Shown in pieces: positions 18,429 through 26,975 of a DNA stretch of 64,000 nt. The position numbers and the translations under genes are program-made. The stretch is from Flammeovirga sp. OC4. GTDB lineage: Bacteria > Bacteroidota > Bacteroidia > Cytophagales > Flammeovirgaceae. Where the stretch lies: positions 26,016-90,015 of the forward strand of contig NZ_JTAM01000042.1 of NCBI RefSeq assembly GCF_000812565.1, in the 5' to 3' direction. The notes beneath the pieces were generated by a model. The model saw only the letters and a list, made by a program, of their open reading frames with translations, was not told the origin of the DNA and searched no databases. Position 1 is the stretch's first letter; every line of letters starts with the position of its first letter.

Positions 18429-19637
18429 TTAAAATTCTTCTATTTTTTCCATAATGACTGCACACGAAGCATCTCCTGTGATATTCACTGCAGTTCTGAA
18501 CATATCGAAAATTCTATCCACACCAAAAATCAACGGCAATGCCTCTACTGGAATCCCTACAGCCATTAATACTGCCACTGACAATAAAGTTGGACCAGGT
18601 ACACCTGCCGTTCCTACTGCACCTAATACTGAGGTGATGGCAATGGCAATATAATCTCCAAAACCAAGTTCCATACCATACATCTGAGCAAAGAAAATAG
18701 CTACCATTGGGTTGAATACTGCGTTTCCTGCCATGTTTACAGTTGCTCCAAGTGGCAAAACAAAGGAAGAGACTGAACGCTTCACTTTCATATTGTCACA
18801 AGCTTCGTAGTTGAGTGGAAGTGTAGCGAGTGATGATGCTGAAGAGACGGCGAAAATTTGAGGGGTAATCATCTCTTTGATAAACTTCCTTCCTGACACA
18901 TTACTCAATAAATGAACTAAACCGCCAAAAACGGGGAAGGTTACAATCAGAAGTGCTACCATATATAAAATAAAAAGGTTTCCGATATTGAATAAAACAT
19001 CATAACCGAAAGTGCCCACTGCATCAGCCATTAAACTCAACACACCAAATGGTGCTAACCACATTACTTTGATAATCATCCATGTTAAAACATCATTGAC
19101 ACCTTCAATAAACTGGCTTACTATATTTCTTTTTTCTTCTGAAAGTTTGCCTATTCCTACTCCAAAAAACAAAGAGAATAATATGATCTGTAATACGCTT
19201 CCTTCCATTAGGGATTTAAAAGGGTTAGAAGGAATTGCACCTAATACTGTATCCCAGAAGCCTGCTACTTCTCCTTTTTCTGCAAGGCTTGCATCCATCA
19301 TACCATCTGCCAAAATTGACAAATCAAGTCCTTTTCCTGGTTCAAATAATACGGGTAAGAGAATACCAAAAAAGACGGCAATGAAAGAGGTGACGCCAAA
19401 ATACGTAAAAGTTAATGTCCCAATTGCTCCAGCATTTTTTGATTTTCCTAATGCTTGAGCACCCATTATGATTGAAAAGAAAACTAAAGGAACTACAAGC
19501 ATTGACAATAGCTTGATGAATATTTTTCCGACAGGAGCAATAATCGATACTTCAGGCCCAAAGATAACGCCTAATAGTACCCCTAGAATCATGGCAATAA
19601 GAATAGCAATACCAAGATCTATTTTAAAAAACTTCAT
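18429..19637 (-). CDS. Dicarboxylate/amino acid:cation symporter (SDF/DAACS family)
   Basis: 402 residues, the usual length. Family hallmarks are present: KIFIKLLSMLVVPLVFFSII, the serine-rich AVSSASSLATLPLN hairpin motif near 275, and the substrate/sodium-site segment GATVNMAGNAVFNP. Members move glutamate, aspartate or C4-dicarboxylates with Na+ or H+ across the inner membrane. The neighbour downstream is a divergent SDF protein fused to a binding domain, so the pair may serve related amino acids. The exact substrate cannot be assigned. Confidence 0.9.
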   Translation of the reverse strand: MKFFKIDLGIAILIAMILGVLLGVIFGPEVSIIAPVGKIFIKLLSMLVVPLVFFSIIMGAQALGKSKNAGAIGTLTFTYFGVTSFIAVFFGILLPVLFEPGKGLDLSILADGMMDASLAEKGEVAGFWDTVLGAIPSNPFKSLMEGSVLQIILFSLFFGVGIGKLSEEKRNIVSQFIEGVNDVLTWMIIKVMWLAPFGVLSLMADAVGTFGYDVLFNIGNLFILYMVALLIVTFPVFGGLVHLLSNVSGRKFIKEMITPQIFAVSSASSLATLPLNYEACDNMKVKRSVSSFVLPLGATVNMAGNAVFNPMVAIFFAQMYGMELGFGDYIAIAITSVLGAVGTAGVPGPTLLSVAVLMAVGIPVEALPLIFGVDRIFDMFRTAVNITGDASCAVIMEKIEEF

Positions 19638-19735
19638 GTTAATCGATTAGTATGATTTAAATAATTGTGTTCCCGAAAGTTAATAGATTGTATTTAAACT
19701 TGCTTTATTGTGAGTGTTATTGCATTTAAATGCAT

Positions 19736-19769
19736 AAAAAAAACCCTATCACGTTACCGTCATAGGGTC
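19736..19769 (-). terminator. Rho-independent terminator
   Basis: On the minus strand ACCCTAT pairs with ATAGGGT and runs into eight T residues, 35 bp after the lipoprotein gene that ends at 19804. Confidence 0.8.
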
Positions 19770-19803
19770 TAAATTTCAAAAGGTCTTTCCTTACATTCGT
19801 AAA

Positions 19804-20238
19804 CTAGTTAGCGTCTTTATTGAACACGTAAGTATACGTAATGTCTGTTTCTCTAGTTCTTGCAGCTGAATTTGTTGTTGTTTCAGTGTAAACTAAAGTA
19901 ACAACATCACCTCCTGTAGAAATGTTAGATACAGATGATTCAGCATCCCAATCTAAAGCCAACATTTCAGTGAAAGACATAGATGTCTTAAAACCTTCTG
20001 GCATTGGCCAAGCTGAATCGTAACCAGAGAATGTAACAGTTGTTGTTGTCACATTAACAGCTAATTTAAAATCTGTATTTACCTCTGCTGGGTTAGTTGC
20101 ACTTACATCCGCAGTGTAATTAAACTCTACGTCTGGAATTACATCACCACCATCATCAGAAGAACTACAAGATGATACAAATGTCATTAAGCCGATTAGC
20201 GAAAGAAAAAGAATTGCATTTTTCCAAATGTTTTTCAT
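19804..20238 (-). CDS. Small surface-type lipoprotein of unknown function
   Basis: 144 residues. A signal peptide ends in a lipobox, VSSC, followed by SSSDDGG; acidic residues just after the lipidated cysteine match the lipoprotein export signal that sends Bacteroidota lipoproteins to the cell surface. The mature domain is rich in Thr, Val and Ser and predicted to be mostly beta strands. No domain family is recognised. It has its own terminator. Confidence 0.7.
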   Translation of the reverse strand: MKNIWKNAILFLSLIGLMTFVSSCSSSDDGGDVIPDVEFNYTADVSATNPAEVNTDFKLAVNVTTTTVTFSGYDSAWPMPEGFKTSMSFTEMLALDWDAESSVSNISTGGDVVTLVYTETTTNSAARTRETDITYTYVFNKDAN

Positions 20239-20321
20239 TACAATAGATTTTTAAGTTTTAGAATGTAATAGAGACAATTGAAATAAGGAGACCGACATAG
20301 CAAATATAACATAATATATTA

Positions 20322-20933
20322 TTATTTATAATTTTCCATGAAAATTCTTTCATCACAAAATTCGTATTCATACGGCTGATTACTACAGATTAAAGTGATT
20401 TTTCCTTTGCTACAAATGGGTAACCAATGCTGATACCATTCTATATTTTTATGATCCAAATTACTTGTAGGTTCATCTAATAAAAGCATTGACGCCTCAG
20501 AGAAAAAGGCTAACGCAAGCTTCAATTTTTGCTTCATTCCTGAAGAAAATGCCTGCACTTGTTTTTTATTTGCTGCCTTAAAATCCAATATCTCAATGAT
20601 TTCCTCGTTTGATTTCACCATTGGTTTCAATTGTCTATGAAAATTTAGATGTTCTTCTAAAGTATATTCCTCTACCAATTCTGTATAAGGCCCTGCCAAG
20701 ACAATTTCTTTCCAGATTTCATCTACAGGAACTTCTTTATTGTTCTTTTTGTAAATCACTTTTCCCTTAGAAGGATCATTAATACCAGATATCACTTTTA
20801 ATAAAGTAGATTTACCACTACCGTTACCTCCAACAATCGCATAAGCTTGATCACTTTTCAATGTGTAATCAATGCCTTTGAAAATCCACTCTCTACTAAA
20901 CTTCTTGCCTAATTGTTCTACTATTATTTCCAT
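20322..20933 (-). CDS. ABC transporter ATP-binding protein
   Basis: 203 residues from the ATG at 20933. Walker A GGNGSGKST, the signature FSSGMKQKLKLAL, and Walker B LLLDEPTSNLD are present, so this is a complete nucleotide-binding domain. A longer frame begins with TTG at 20957, but that codon lies inside a TATATTTG promoter element, so the ATG start is preferred. No permease gene is next to it; the neighbours are a lipoprotein and an exported protein. Short ATPases of this kind often pair with a separate membrane protein or act on heme or peptide exporters; the partner is not in the window. Confidence 0.85.
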   Translation of the reverse strand: MEIIVEQLGKKFSREWIFKGIDYTLKSDQAYAIVGGNGSGKSTLLKVISGINDPSKGKVIYKKNNKEVPVDEIWKEIVLAGPYTELVEEYTLEEHLNFHRQLKPMVKSNEEIIEILDFKAANKKQVQAFSSGMKQKLKLALAFFSEASMLLLDEPTSNLDHKNIEWYQHWLPICSKGKITLICSNQPYEYEFCDERIFMENYK

Positions 20934-20954
20934 TCTTTGATATAAGTGTTTGAG

Positions 20955-20984
20955 CAAATATACATCACATTCTATTTTTTAGAA
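20955..20984 (-). promoter_or_regulatory. Candidate promoter of the ABC ATPase gene
   Basis: On the minus strand TATATTTG (20955-20962) follows TTC (20982-20984; consensus TTG) with a 19-bp spacer. It overlaps the alternative TTG start at 20957 and so supports the ATG at 20933. Confidence 0.45.
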
Positions 20985-21019
20985 GCATCTGCTCTTAAAA
21001 TCACTCAGGAACCAATCCG

Positions 21020-22078
21020 TTAAAACATCACTCCACCTCCAAAGCGGACAATACCACCTCCTTCTACCCTGGTATTAATATACACTCTATTGTCTTTGTA
21101 AAAGTCATAATTTAAACTCACTCCTGCCATTAATCGTAGGTTTTGTACAGAATACTCTTCATTAGAGGTGAAATATATAGAAAGCCCAGCTTCCACTTTA
21201 GGATAAACCTTAGTTGCTAATAATTTATAGTCCACTAAAAAAGGAACATTAAAATGGTATCTTTTCTCATCATTTAGATAATACTCTGCAACCAACATTT
21301 CAAAGTGTATAGAAAAGCGTTCGTATATACCTGACATGTTTCGGATGTTTATAGCGACACCAGCGTATTGACTCAAACTATTATTATAGGAATAGCCTTG
21401 ACTCTCATTCAAGTATAATGTTTTACTAAAACTGCCTACTGTCAATCCAATGTCAACCTTACAGGGAACTTTCTCTTTCACATAAATTACACACTCCTGA
21501 TCAAAACAAACTTTATCATGGTATGTCTTTGCGGTCTTAATTAATGATTTATGCGTAAAGGATGTACTGTTTATAGTGGTATTCATTTGTGCATCTGCAA
21601 AAAGGTAATTCATGACACCAACATATTCTTTCAATTCTGTATTATACCTGATGTTACCTTCATATACTTCCGTCTCCGTATTTTTTAATTCAAGAAATTG
21701 ATCTCCCTTTTGAATGTAATACCGGTCTTTTCTATCATCTGTATAAAAGAAAATGTCTACAGTTCCATCAATAAGGTATTCCAGAAAAACCATTTTTACT
21801 TTCTTCCCTAACTGAATTGATTTTGAGATGTAATATTTACCATCAACAAACCGATAACCTTCGATTTCTTCCGGTAAGTATTTTTTACCCATTAGCTGTT
21901 CCTCATTTTCTTTGAAAAGACAAAAAGCACTATTTGAACGTGGGGCACGATAGTCTATTTGCCCGTATACCTTATCTCCATTTTTTTTAATAATATAACC
22001 CGCTCTCCAATCATTTTGTGCATAGATAGATAAGCTTAAAAACAATAGTAGAAAACTAAAAGTAACTTTCTTTTTCAT
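21020..22078 (-). CDS. Exported protein with predicted outer-membrane barrel, function unknown
   Basis: 352 residues with a signal peptide (cleavage after LSIYAQ). The N-terminal half (WRAGYIIKKNGDKVYGQIDYR...) resembles a domain seen in many Bacteroidota exported proteins, and the C-terminal half has alternating strands ending in GGGIVRFGGGVMF, like a small beta-barrel. Two cysteines (CFDQEC) lie near residue 190. There is no adjacent partner on the same strand other than the ABC ATPase 62 bp downstream. No functional assignment is possible. Confidence 0.6.
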   Translation of the reverse strand: MKKKVTFSFLLLFLSLSIYAQNDWRAGYIIKKNGDKVYGQIDYRAPRSNSAFCLFKENEEQLMGKKYLPEEIEGYRFVDGKYYISKSIQLGKKVKMVFLEYLIDGTVDIFFYTDDRKDRYYIQKGDQFLELKNTETEVYEGNIRYNTELKEYVGVMNYLFADAQMNTTINSTSFTHKSLIKTAKTYHDKVCFDQECVIYVKEKVPCKVDIGLTVGSFSKTLYLNESQGYSYNNSLSQYAGVAINIRNMSGIYERFSIHFEMLVAEYYLNDEKRYHFNVPFLVDYKLLATKVYPKVEAGLSIYFTSNEEYSVQNLRLMAGVSLNYDFYKDNRVYINTRVEGGGIVRFGGGVMF

Positions 22079-22453
22079 CTCATTAGAATAGTTTATTTCT
22101 CAATAGTTGTACTTCTTAATACGCTACATAAAGGGATTATTAATGGTCCATCAAAGAGCAAATTCCTTCATTTCTAGCTTGCTTAGGTGTCACATTGCTA
22201 GGTAGAAATTAATGATGAAAACAGAAAATAAAGCTTTTTGTAAATGAACTGTATGAAATTTCTCACCTTACTTTCAACCAATAATTTGTCTCACTATCCA
22301 AAAGAAAAAAACTTAATGAAATAGGTTTATATTTTTTCCTCTACTGAAAAAGACCTCTTTTTATGCCAAATAGTTTTCACCTACTAAGCAAGTTTACTAT
22401 TAGATTACCAAAGTACTTAATGTCATTACATAATGGGTAAATACTAACGTCCT

Positions 22454-22505
22454 CCGTTATTAGAATCGTTCTTTAACCGTTATAGGTACCGTTTGTGACC
22501 CGTTA
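22454..22505 (+). promoter_or_regulatory. Cluster of CCGTTA repeats upstream of uxaC, possible operator
   Basis: The 536-bp gap 22079-22614 has no gene. Within it CCGTTA occurs at 22454, 22477 and 22500, with CCGTTT at 22489; successive starts are 23, 12 and 11 bp apart, close to whole helical turns. Such phasing upstream of a uronate catabolic gene suggests a regulator binding region, but no known operator is recognised. Confidence 0.3.
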
Positions 22506-22614
22506 AACCGCCTACTTCAGAGGTAATATAGGTAAATAGCGGCATCTGTTTTCTTCATTATGAAGATGCGGATCACTTCTTCAAACTTGTTTCAAAACAA
22601 CTATAACAGTAGAA

Positions 22615-24063
22615 ATGAAAGCCGTAATCGAACAAAAAATAACGAGTAATGATCATCAAGATGTCAAACCTTTTTTAGATGATAGTTTCATTTTGGAAAA
22701 TCAAACCGCAAAAATCCTTTACCATGAGTATGCGAAGGCTATGCCTATCATTGATTATCATTGTCACATTTCTCCAAAAGATATCGCTGAGAATAGAAGA
22801 TTTAATAACATCACTGAAATCTGGCTAGAAGGAGATCATTATAAATGGAGAGCAATGAGAACCAATGGTGTTGATGAAGCCTTCTGTACTGGCGATAAAA
22901 CTCCTGAGGAAAAGTTCAATAAATGGGCTGAAACTGTTCCGTATACTTTAAGGAATCCATTATACCATTGGACACATCTTGAACTGAAACAGCCTTTTGG
23001 TATTGACAAGGTACTTTCACCTTCTACTGCATCTGAAATCTACAAGGAGTGTAATGCAAAATTGGCACAAGAACATTTTACTGTTCAAGGACTCATCAAA
23101 AAAGCGAACGTTGAAATCATTTGTACTACAGATGACCCTATAGATGATTTACGCTATCATCAACAAATCAAATCTTCTGACTTTGATGTAAAAGTGCTTC
23201 CCGCTTGGCGCCCTGATAATGTAATGGCAGTGGAACATCCGAAACAATACAATGCATATATTCAGCAGCTTAGTGAAGTTTCAGGAATTGAAATCAACTC
23301 TTACCAATCTCTTCTTGAGGCCTTACAGAAGCGTCATGACTTTTTTCATGAAAACGGATGTTGTCTTTCTGACCATGGATTGAACTACATTTCAGCCTCC
23401 GATTATACTAAATCAGAAATTGAAGAAATATTTTCAATCATCAGAAAAGGAAATACTTTAACCCCATCTCAAATTGAACTATTCAAATCGGCAATGCTTT
23501 ATGATCTCGCCATAATGGATCATGCAAAGGGTTGGGTGCAACAGTTTCACCTTGGAGCATTAAGAAATAATTCTACTCGGATGATGAGAGAACTTGGTCC
23601 CGACACCGGTTTTGACTCTATAGGTGACTTTTCCCAAGCAGAAAGTTTATCTCGATTCTTAAATAAACTTGATGACACTAACAGCTTAACAAAGACTATT
23701 ATCTACAATCTCAATCCTTCAGATAATGAAGTATTTGGAACTATGATTGGCAATTTCCAAGACGGTTCTGTAGCCGGTAAGTTACAATACGGGTCCGGAT
23801 GGTGGTTTTTAGATCAAAAAGAAGGGATGGAAAAGCAAATTAATGCCTTATCAAACCTTGGTCTTTTAAGTCGATTTATAGGAATGCTAACAGACTCTAG
23901 AAGTTTTCTTTCTTACTCAAGGCATGAGTATTTCAGACGCATTTTATGCAATCTATTCGGAAAAGACATTGAAGCAGGTCTTCTTCCCAATGATATAAAG
24001 CACGTTGGCAAAATCATTCAAGATATATGTTACAACAATGCTAAATCGTATTTCAATTTTTAG
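22615..24063 (+). CDS. uxaC: Glucuronate isomerase
   Basis: 482 residues, near the family's usual length of about 470. The protein shows the metal-dependent-hydrolase-like HxH motif (DYHCHISP, about residues 43-50), the segment ENRRFNNITEIWLEGDHYKWRAMR, and DDPIDDLRYH, all diagnostic for UxaC. It interconverts D-glucuronate with D-fructuronate, or galacturonate with tagaturonate, at the start of hexuronate breakdown in the cytosol. An ExuT-like transporter follows after 130 bp on the same strand, so uptake and the first step are linked. The later genes (uxuB, uxaB, kdgK) are not in the window. Confidence 0.95.
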   Translation: MKAVIEQKITSNDHQDVKPFLDDSFILENQTAKILYHEYAKAMPIIDYHCHISPKDIAENRRFNNITEIWLEGDHYKWRAMRTNGVDEAFCTGDKTPEEKFNKWAETVPYTLRNPLYHWTHLELKQPFGIDKVLSPSTASEIYKECNAKLAQEHFTVQGLIKKANVEIICTTDDPIDDLRYHQQIKSSDFDVKVLPAWRPDNVMAVEHPKQYNAYIQQLSEVSGIEINSYQSLLEALQKRHDFFHENGCCLSDHGLNYISASDYTKSEIEEIFSIIRKGNTLTPSQIELFKSAMLYDLAIMDHAKGWVQQFHLGALRNNSTRMMRELGPDTGFDSIGDFSQAESLSRFLNKLDDTNSLTKTIIYNLNPSDNEVFGTMIGNFQDGSVAGKLQYGSGWWFLDQKEGMEKQINALSNLGLLSRFIGMLTDSRSFLSYSRHEYFRRILCNLFGKDIEAGLLPNDIKHVGKIIQDICYNNAKSYFNF

Positions 24064-24123
24064 TGATTCAAAATAGTCGCTTGATATGATCATAGAGTTA
24101 TCCTTTCAATAGGCGATTGAAAT

Positions 24124-24153
24124 TACGCGGTAATTTAGTTTACAACGCACTTA
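24124..24153. repeat. Isolated end fragment of the dispersed repeat
   Basis: ACGCGGTAATTTAGTTTACAACG resembles the outer end of copy A inverted, including a perfect 11-bp end sequence TTAGTTTACAA (24135-24145). The rest of the element is missing. It lies between uxaC and the transporter gene. Confidence 0.55.
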
Positions 24154-24193
24154 CTACTATCTCTTTTTTTAAAACTAATTAAACAACACAATT

Positions 24194-25534
24194 ATGTCAG
24201 TGGTACAACCTCAACGACTTCAAGAAAAAGAAGTAAAACCAGTAGGCCGATACAGGTATAGAATACTTGCACTTCTCTTTATGGCTACAACGATCAACTA
24301 TATGGATAGAAGTATTATTGGTGTATTGGCTCCAACTTTAGAAAAAGTTTTTGCATGGTCAAAATCGGATTATGCTTCTATTAACGTTGCCTTTAAAATG
24401 GCTTACGCGGTCGGTATGATTTCTATGGGAACAATTATCGACCGGTTTGGAACAAGAATAGGTTATACTGTTGCTATTGGCATTTGGTCTATTTTTGGAA
24501 TGTTCCATGCATTATTACGCCCCAGTTTCGGATTGATAGGTTTTATGGCTACTCGCTTTGGTTTAGGCTTTGGTGAAGCGGGAAATTTCCCTGCCGCAAT
24601 CAAAACGGTTGCCGAATGGTTTCCTAAAAAAGATAGAGCTTTTGCTACAGGTATTTTTAATGCGGGTTCAAACGTAGGTGCATTTTTAGCTCCTATTGCA
24701 GTGACTACAATACTTACAGTTGGAGGTACTCAGTCATGGCCTTTCACTTTCCTAATTACTGGTGTTTTTAGTGGAATATGGGTATTACTATGGCTTAAAT
24801 TTTATAAGAAACCAGAACAACATCCTAGCGTCAGTGAAGAAGAACTGAGATATATTCAGCAAGATGGCGAAGAAGTGAACAATGAGGAAGATGAAGTAAA
24901 AATACCACTCAAAAAGATCCTCTTAAAAAAACAGACTATTGCATTTACGATTGGTAAATTGACAGATGGCGTATGGTATTTCTTTATGTTCTGGTCTGGG
25001 ATGTTTTTTACAGATCGCTTTGGTATGAGTATAAAAGAATTAGGTGCTGCTTATGCCGTCATGTACCTCATTGCTGATTTGGGAAGTATTGGAGGTGGTT
25101 ATTTGTCCAAGTTCTTTATCAACAGAGGATATAGTTTGAATGTCGCGAGAAAGTTATCACTTCTGATTTGTGCCTTAGCTGTTTTTCCTGTTTTTACAGC
25201 AACGCTTACCAACAACCCGTATATCGCTGCCTGTTTTATAGCTTTGGCATCTGGAGGGCATCAAGCTTGGTCTGCTAATATGTTTACAGTTTCATCTGAT
25301 CTATTCCCTAAAAGTGCCACTGCATCTGTAGTAGGGTTAGGTGGAATGTTTGGTGCCTTATCAGGAATGTTGATTGATATCATTTTGGGACAAAATTTAG
25401 ATTCAACAGGGCAAGAGGCTTACTTCTGGATGTTTTTAGTAGCAGGATGTTCTTATATATCTATTTTATTCATCATGCATTTAATCGTTCCTAAATATAA
25501 AGCACTGGATAATCAACTTCATGAAATTGAATAA
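24194..25534 (+). CDS. MFS hexuronate transporter, ExuT-like (ACS family)
   Basis: 446 residues with the twelve-span pattern of the major facilitator superfamily and the anion:cation symporter signature: INYMDRSIIGVLAP in the first span, GFGEAGNFPAAIK before the fourth, and a large charged central loop (EEVNNEEDEVKIPLKK). Similarity in these motifs and position directly after uxaC make glucuronate or galacturonate the likely substrate, taken up by proton symport at the inner membrane. The gene is flanked by an isolated repeat end at 24124-24153 and repeat copy B at 25563. Confidence 0.85.
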   Translation: MSVVQPQRLQEKEVKPVGRYRYRILALLFMATTINYMDRSIIGVLAPTLEKVFAWSKSDYASINVAFKMAYAVGMISMGTIIDRFGTRIGYTVAIGIWSIFGMFHALLRPSFGLIGFMATRFGLGFGEAGNFPAAIKTVAEWFPKKDRAFATGIFNAGSNVGAFLAPIAVTTILTVGGTQSWPFTFLITGVFSGIWVLLWLKFYKKPEQHPSVSEEELRYIQQDGEEVNNEEDEVKIPLKKILLKKQTIAFTIGKLTDGVWYFFMFWSGMFFTDRFGMSIKELGAAYAVMYLIADLGSIGGGYLSKFFINRGYSLNVARKLSLLICALAVFPVFTATLTNNPYIAACFIALASGGHQAWSANMFTVSSDLFPKSATASVVGLGGMFGALSGMLIDIILGQNLDSTGQEAYFWMFLVAGCSYISILFIMHLIVPKYKALDNQLHEIE

Positions 25535-25562
25535 GTGAAGAGGAAGAATAATGTCAAGCACA

Positions 25563-25916
25563 CTGTAAACTAAGTTTTCGTTATTTATAGTATTTAGAAA
25601 TCAGGAGATTTCTGATAATCTGAAGGACACGAATGACGCTAACGCTTAACATTCGCGCCATTGAGCTTTCTACCATTTTAGTTTGACTGTACTCTCCCTG
25701 GCGTTGAAGGGAAAAGCGTTAAGAATTTTCCTTCAAGGCCGAGGAAGTTACTACTAAATGATTGTTTGATTACAGATCAAAAGAAAAGTGTTTTATACTA
25801 ATCTTCTAGAGTGCAGTGCCGTAGGAACGTTTTACTAAAACGTCCTCACGAACCATAATGTATAACCATTTACTACTCGTAAAGGAGTTTATTATTATCG
25901 AGAACTTAGTTTACAA
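25563..25916. repeat. Dispersed repeat copy B: 354 bp, both ends present
   Basis: It begins CTGTAAACTAAG and ends CTTAGTTTACAA, an almost perfect inverted pair. The left arm matches copy A's right arm inverted (GTTATTTATA, the AGAAATC/GATTTCT hairpin, GACACGAATGACGCT, TTAACATTCGCGCCA). A short piece then matches the inner part of A's left arm inverted, and the core TTCAAGGCCG follows (25732-25741). The right arm matches copy C. It lies 28 bp after the ExuT-like gene and has no coding content. Confidence 0.75.
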
Positions 25917-25956
25917 TTTGCTTAATAGAATGAATATTCATTTTCCTTTTGATATG

Positions 25957-25999
25957 AAAAAGCCCCATTATCATTTTATAAAATGATAATGGGGCTTTA
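25957..25999 (-). terminator. Rho-independent terminator of lpxA
   Basis: AAAGCCCCATTATCATTTT pairs with its complement over a very short loop, and a T-run follows on the minus strand. It lies 20 bp after the lpxA stop. Confidence 0.9.
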
Positions 26000-26019
26000 A
26001 ATATAATGTCAAGCCTAGC

Positions 26020-26814
26020 TTAATATCCTTTGATAATTCCTCTTTCTGATTTCTTCAGGAATTCTAAAATGATGTCACGCTCTTCAGATTGCTCAATTTC
26101 TTCTTCGATTTGGCGAATTGCCTCAGCCATTGTAAAACCTCTAGTATAGATCATTCTATACATTTCGTGTACCTCTTGTAAGGTATCCCCTTCAAACCCT
26201 CTTCTTCTAAGTCCTACAGAGTTAATACCACAATAGCTTAGTGGTTCTCTTGCCGCCTTTACAAATGGAGGAACATCTTTTCTTACTAAAGATCCACCAC
26301 CGATAAATGCATGTTGACCGATTTTCACAAACTGGTGAACGGCTGCTGTTCCTGCAATAATCACATGATCATCGATCTCAACATGCCCTGCAATTTGTGT
26401 TGCATTCGATAAAATACAGTGATCACCCATAATTACGTCATGAGCAATATGCACGTAAGCCATCAACATACAGTTGCTGCCTACCACTGTTTTCATCTTA
26501 TCTGTCGTTCCTCTACTTACTGTCACACACTCTCTCAAGGTAGTGTTATCACCGATATAAGTTAGTGTTTTTTCGCCTTTGAACTTTAAATCTTGAGGTA
26601 TACCTGAAATTACTGCACCAGGAAAAACTTTTACGTTTTTACCTAGTCTTGCGCCATCCATGATTACAGCATTTGGTCCAATCCAAGTCCCCTCTCCGAT
26701 TTCTACATCTCCTTGAATTGTAGCAAAAGGTTCCACCACAACATTGTCTGCTATTTTAGCATCCGGGTGGATATTTGTCATTGGATATTTCTCAGTATAA
26801 GGATTTTTAGTCAT
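26020..26814 (-). CDS. lpxA: Acyl-ACP:UDP-N-acetylglucosamine O-acyltransferase
   Basis: 264 residues. The left-handed beta-helix hexapeptide repeats run from about residue 15 to 195 (IHPDAKIADN, VVEPFATI, VEIGEGTWIG), the catalytic His is in AYVHIAHDV, and the helical C-terminal domain follows. It adds the first hydroxyacyl chain in lipid A synthesis in the cytosol. A second ATG at 26781 is possible; the alignment of PMTNIHP with the family's PLAYIHP does not settle it. It is downstream of lpxC/fabZ, but a hairpin and a promoter-like element lie between, so it may be transcribed separately as well. Confidence 0.95.
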   Translation of the reverse strand: MTKNPYTEKYPMTNIHPDAKIADNVVVEPFATIQGDVEIGEGTWIGPNAVIMDGARLGKNVKVFPGAVISGIPQDLKFKGEKTLTYIGDNTTLRECVTVSRGTTDKMKTVVGSNCMLMAYVHIAHDVIMGDHCILSNATQIAGHVEIDDHVIIAGTAAVHQFVKIGQHAFIGGGSLVRKDVPPFVKAAREPLSYCGINSVGLRRRGFEGDTLQEVHEMYRMIYTRGFTMAEAIRQIEEEIEQSEERDIILEFLKKSERGIIKGY

Positions 26815-26912
26815 CTTCTATTTGTGGTGATAATATCAGCCTATTCTTACGAATATTACCTCGATTTTTTAACATTACGACCTTTGACAAGAAATTTTTT
26901 TGTCATAGGGTG

Positions 26913-26942
26913 CAAATATATCGAATAAAAATATGAGTTGAA
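26913..26942 (-). promoter_or_regulatory. Candidate internal promoter for lpxA
   Basis: On the minus strand TTC (26940-26942), 19 bp, then TATATTTG (26913-26920). The leader after it holds a hairpin with TGACAA and TTGTCA arms (26884-26904). It lies just beyond the lpxC/fabZ terminator. Confidence 0.45.
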
Positions 26943-26966
26943 AGTAAGTGTACTCTCAACTCATTT
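26930..26966 (-). terminator. Terminator after lpxC/fabZ
   Basis: ATGAGTTGA pairs with TCAACTCAT over a 14-nt loop, with ATTTTTAT following on the minus strand, 12 bp after the stop codon. Confidence 0.65.
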
Positions 26967-26975
26967 TCTCAATAT

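Noticed and set aside
20934..20957. TTG start for the ABC ATPase at 20957
   Set aside because: The codon overlaps the TATATTTG element; an ATG at 20933 begins the ABC fold directly.
25563..25916. Insertion sequence with a transposase in the repeat copies
   Set aside because: None of the copies holds a frame of meaningful length; they are non-autonomous at best.
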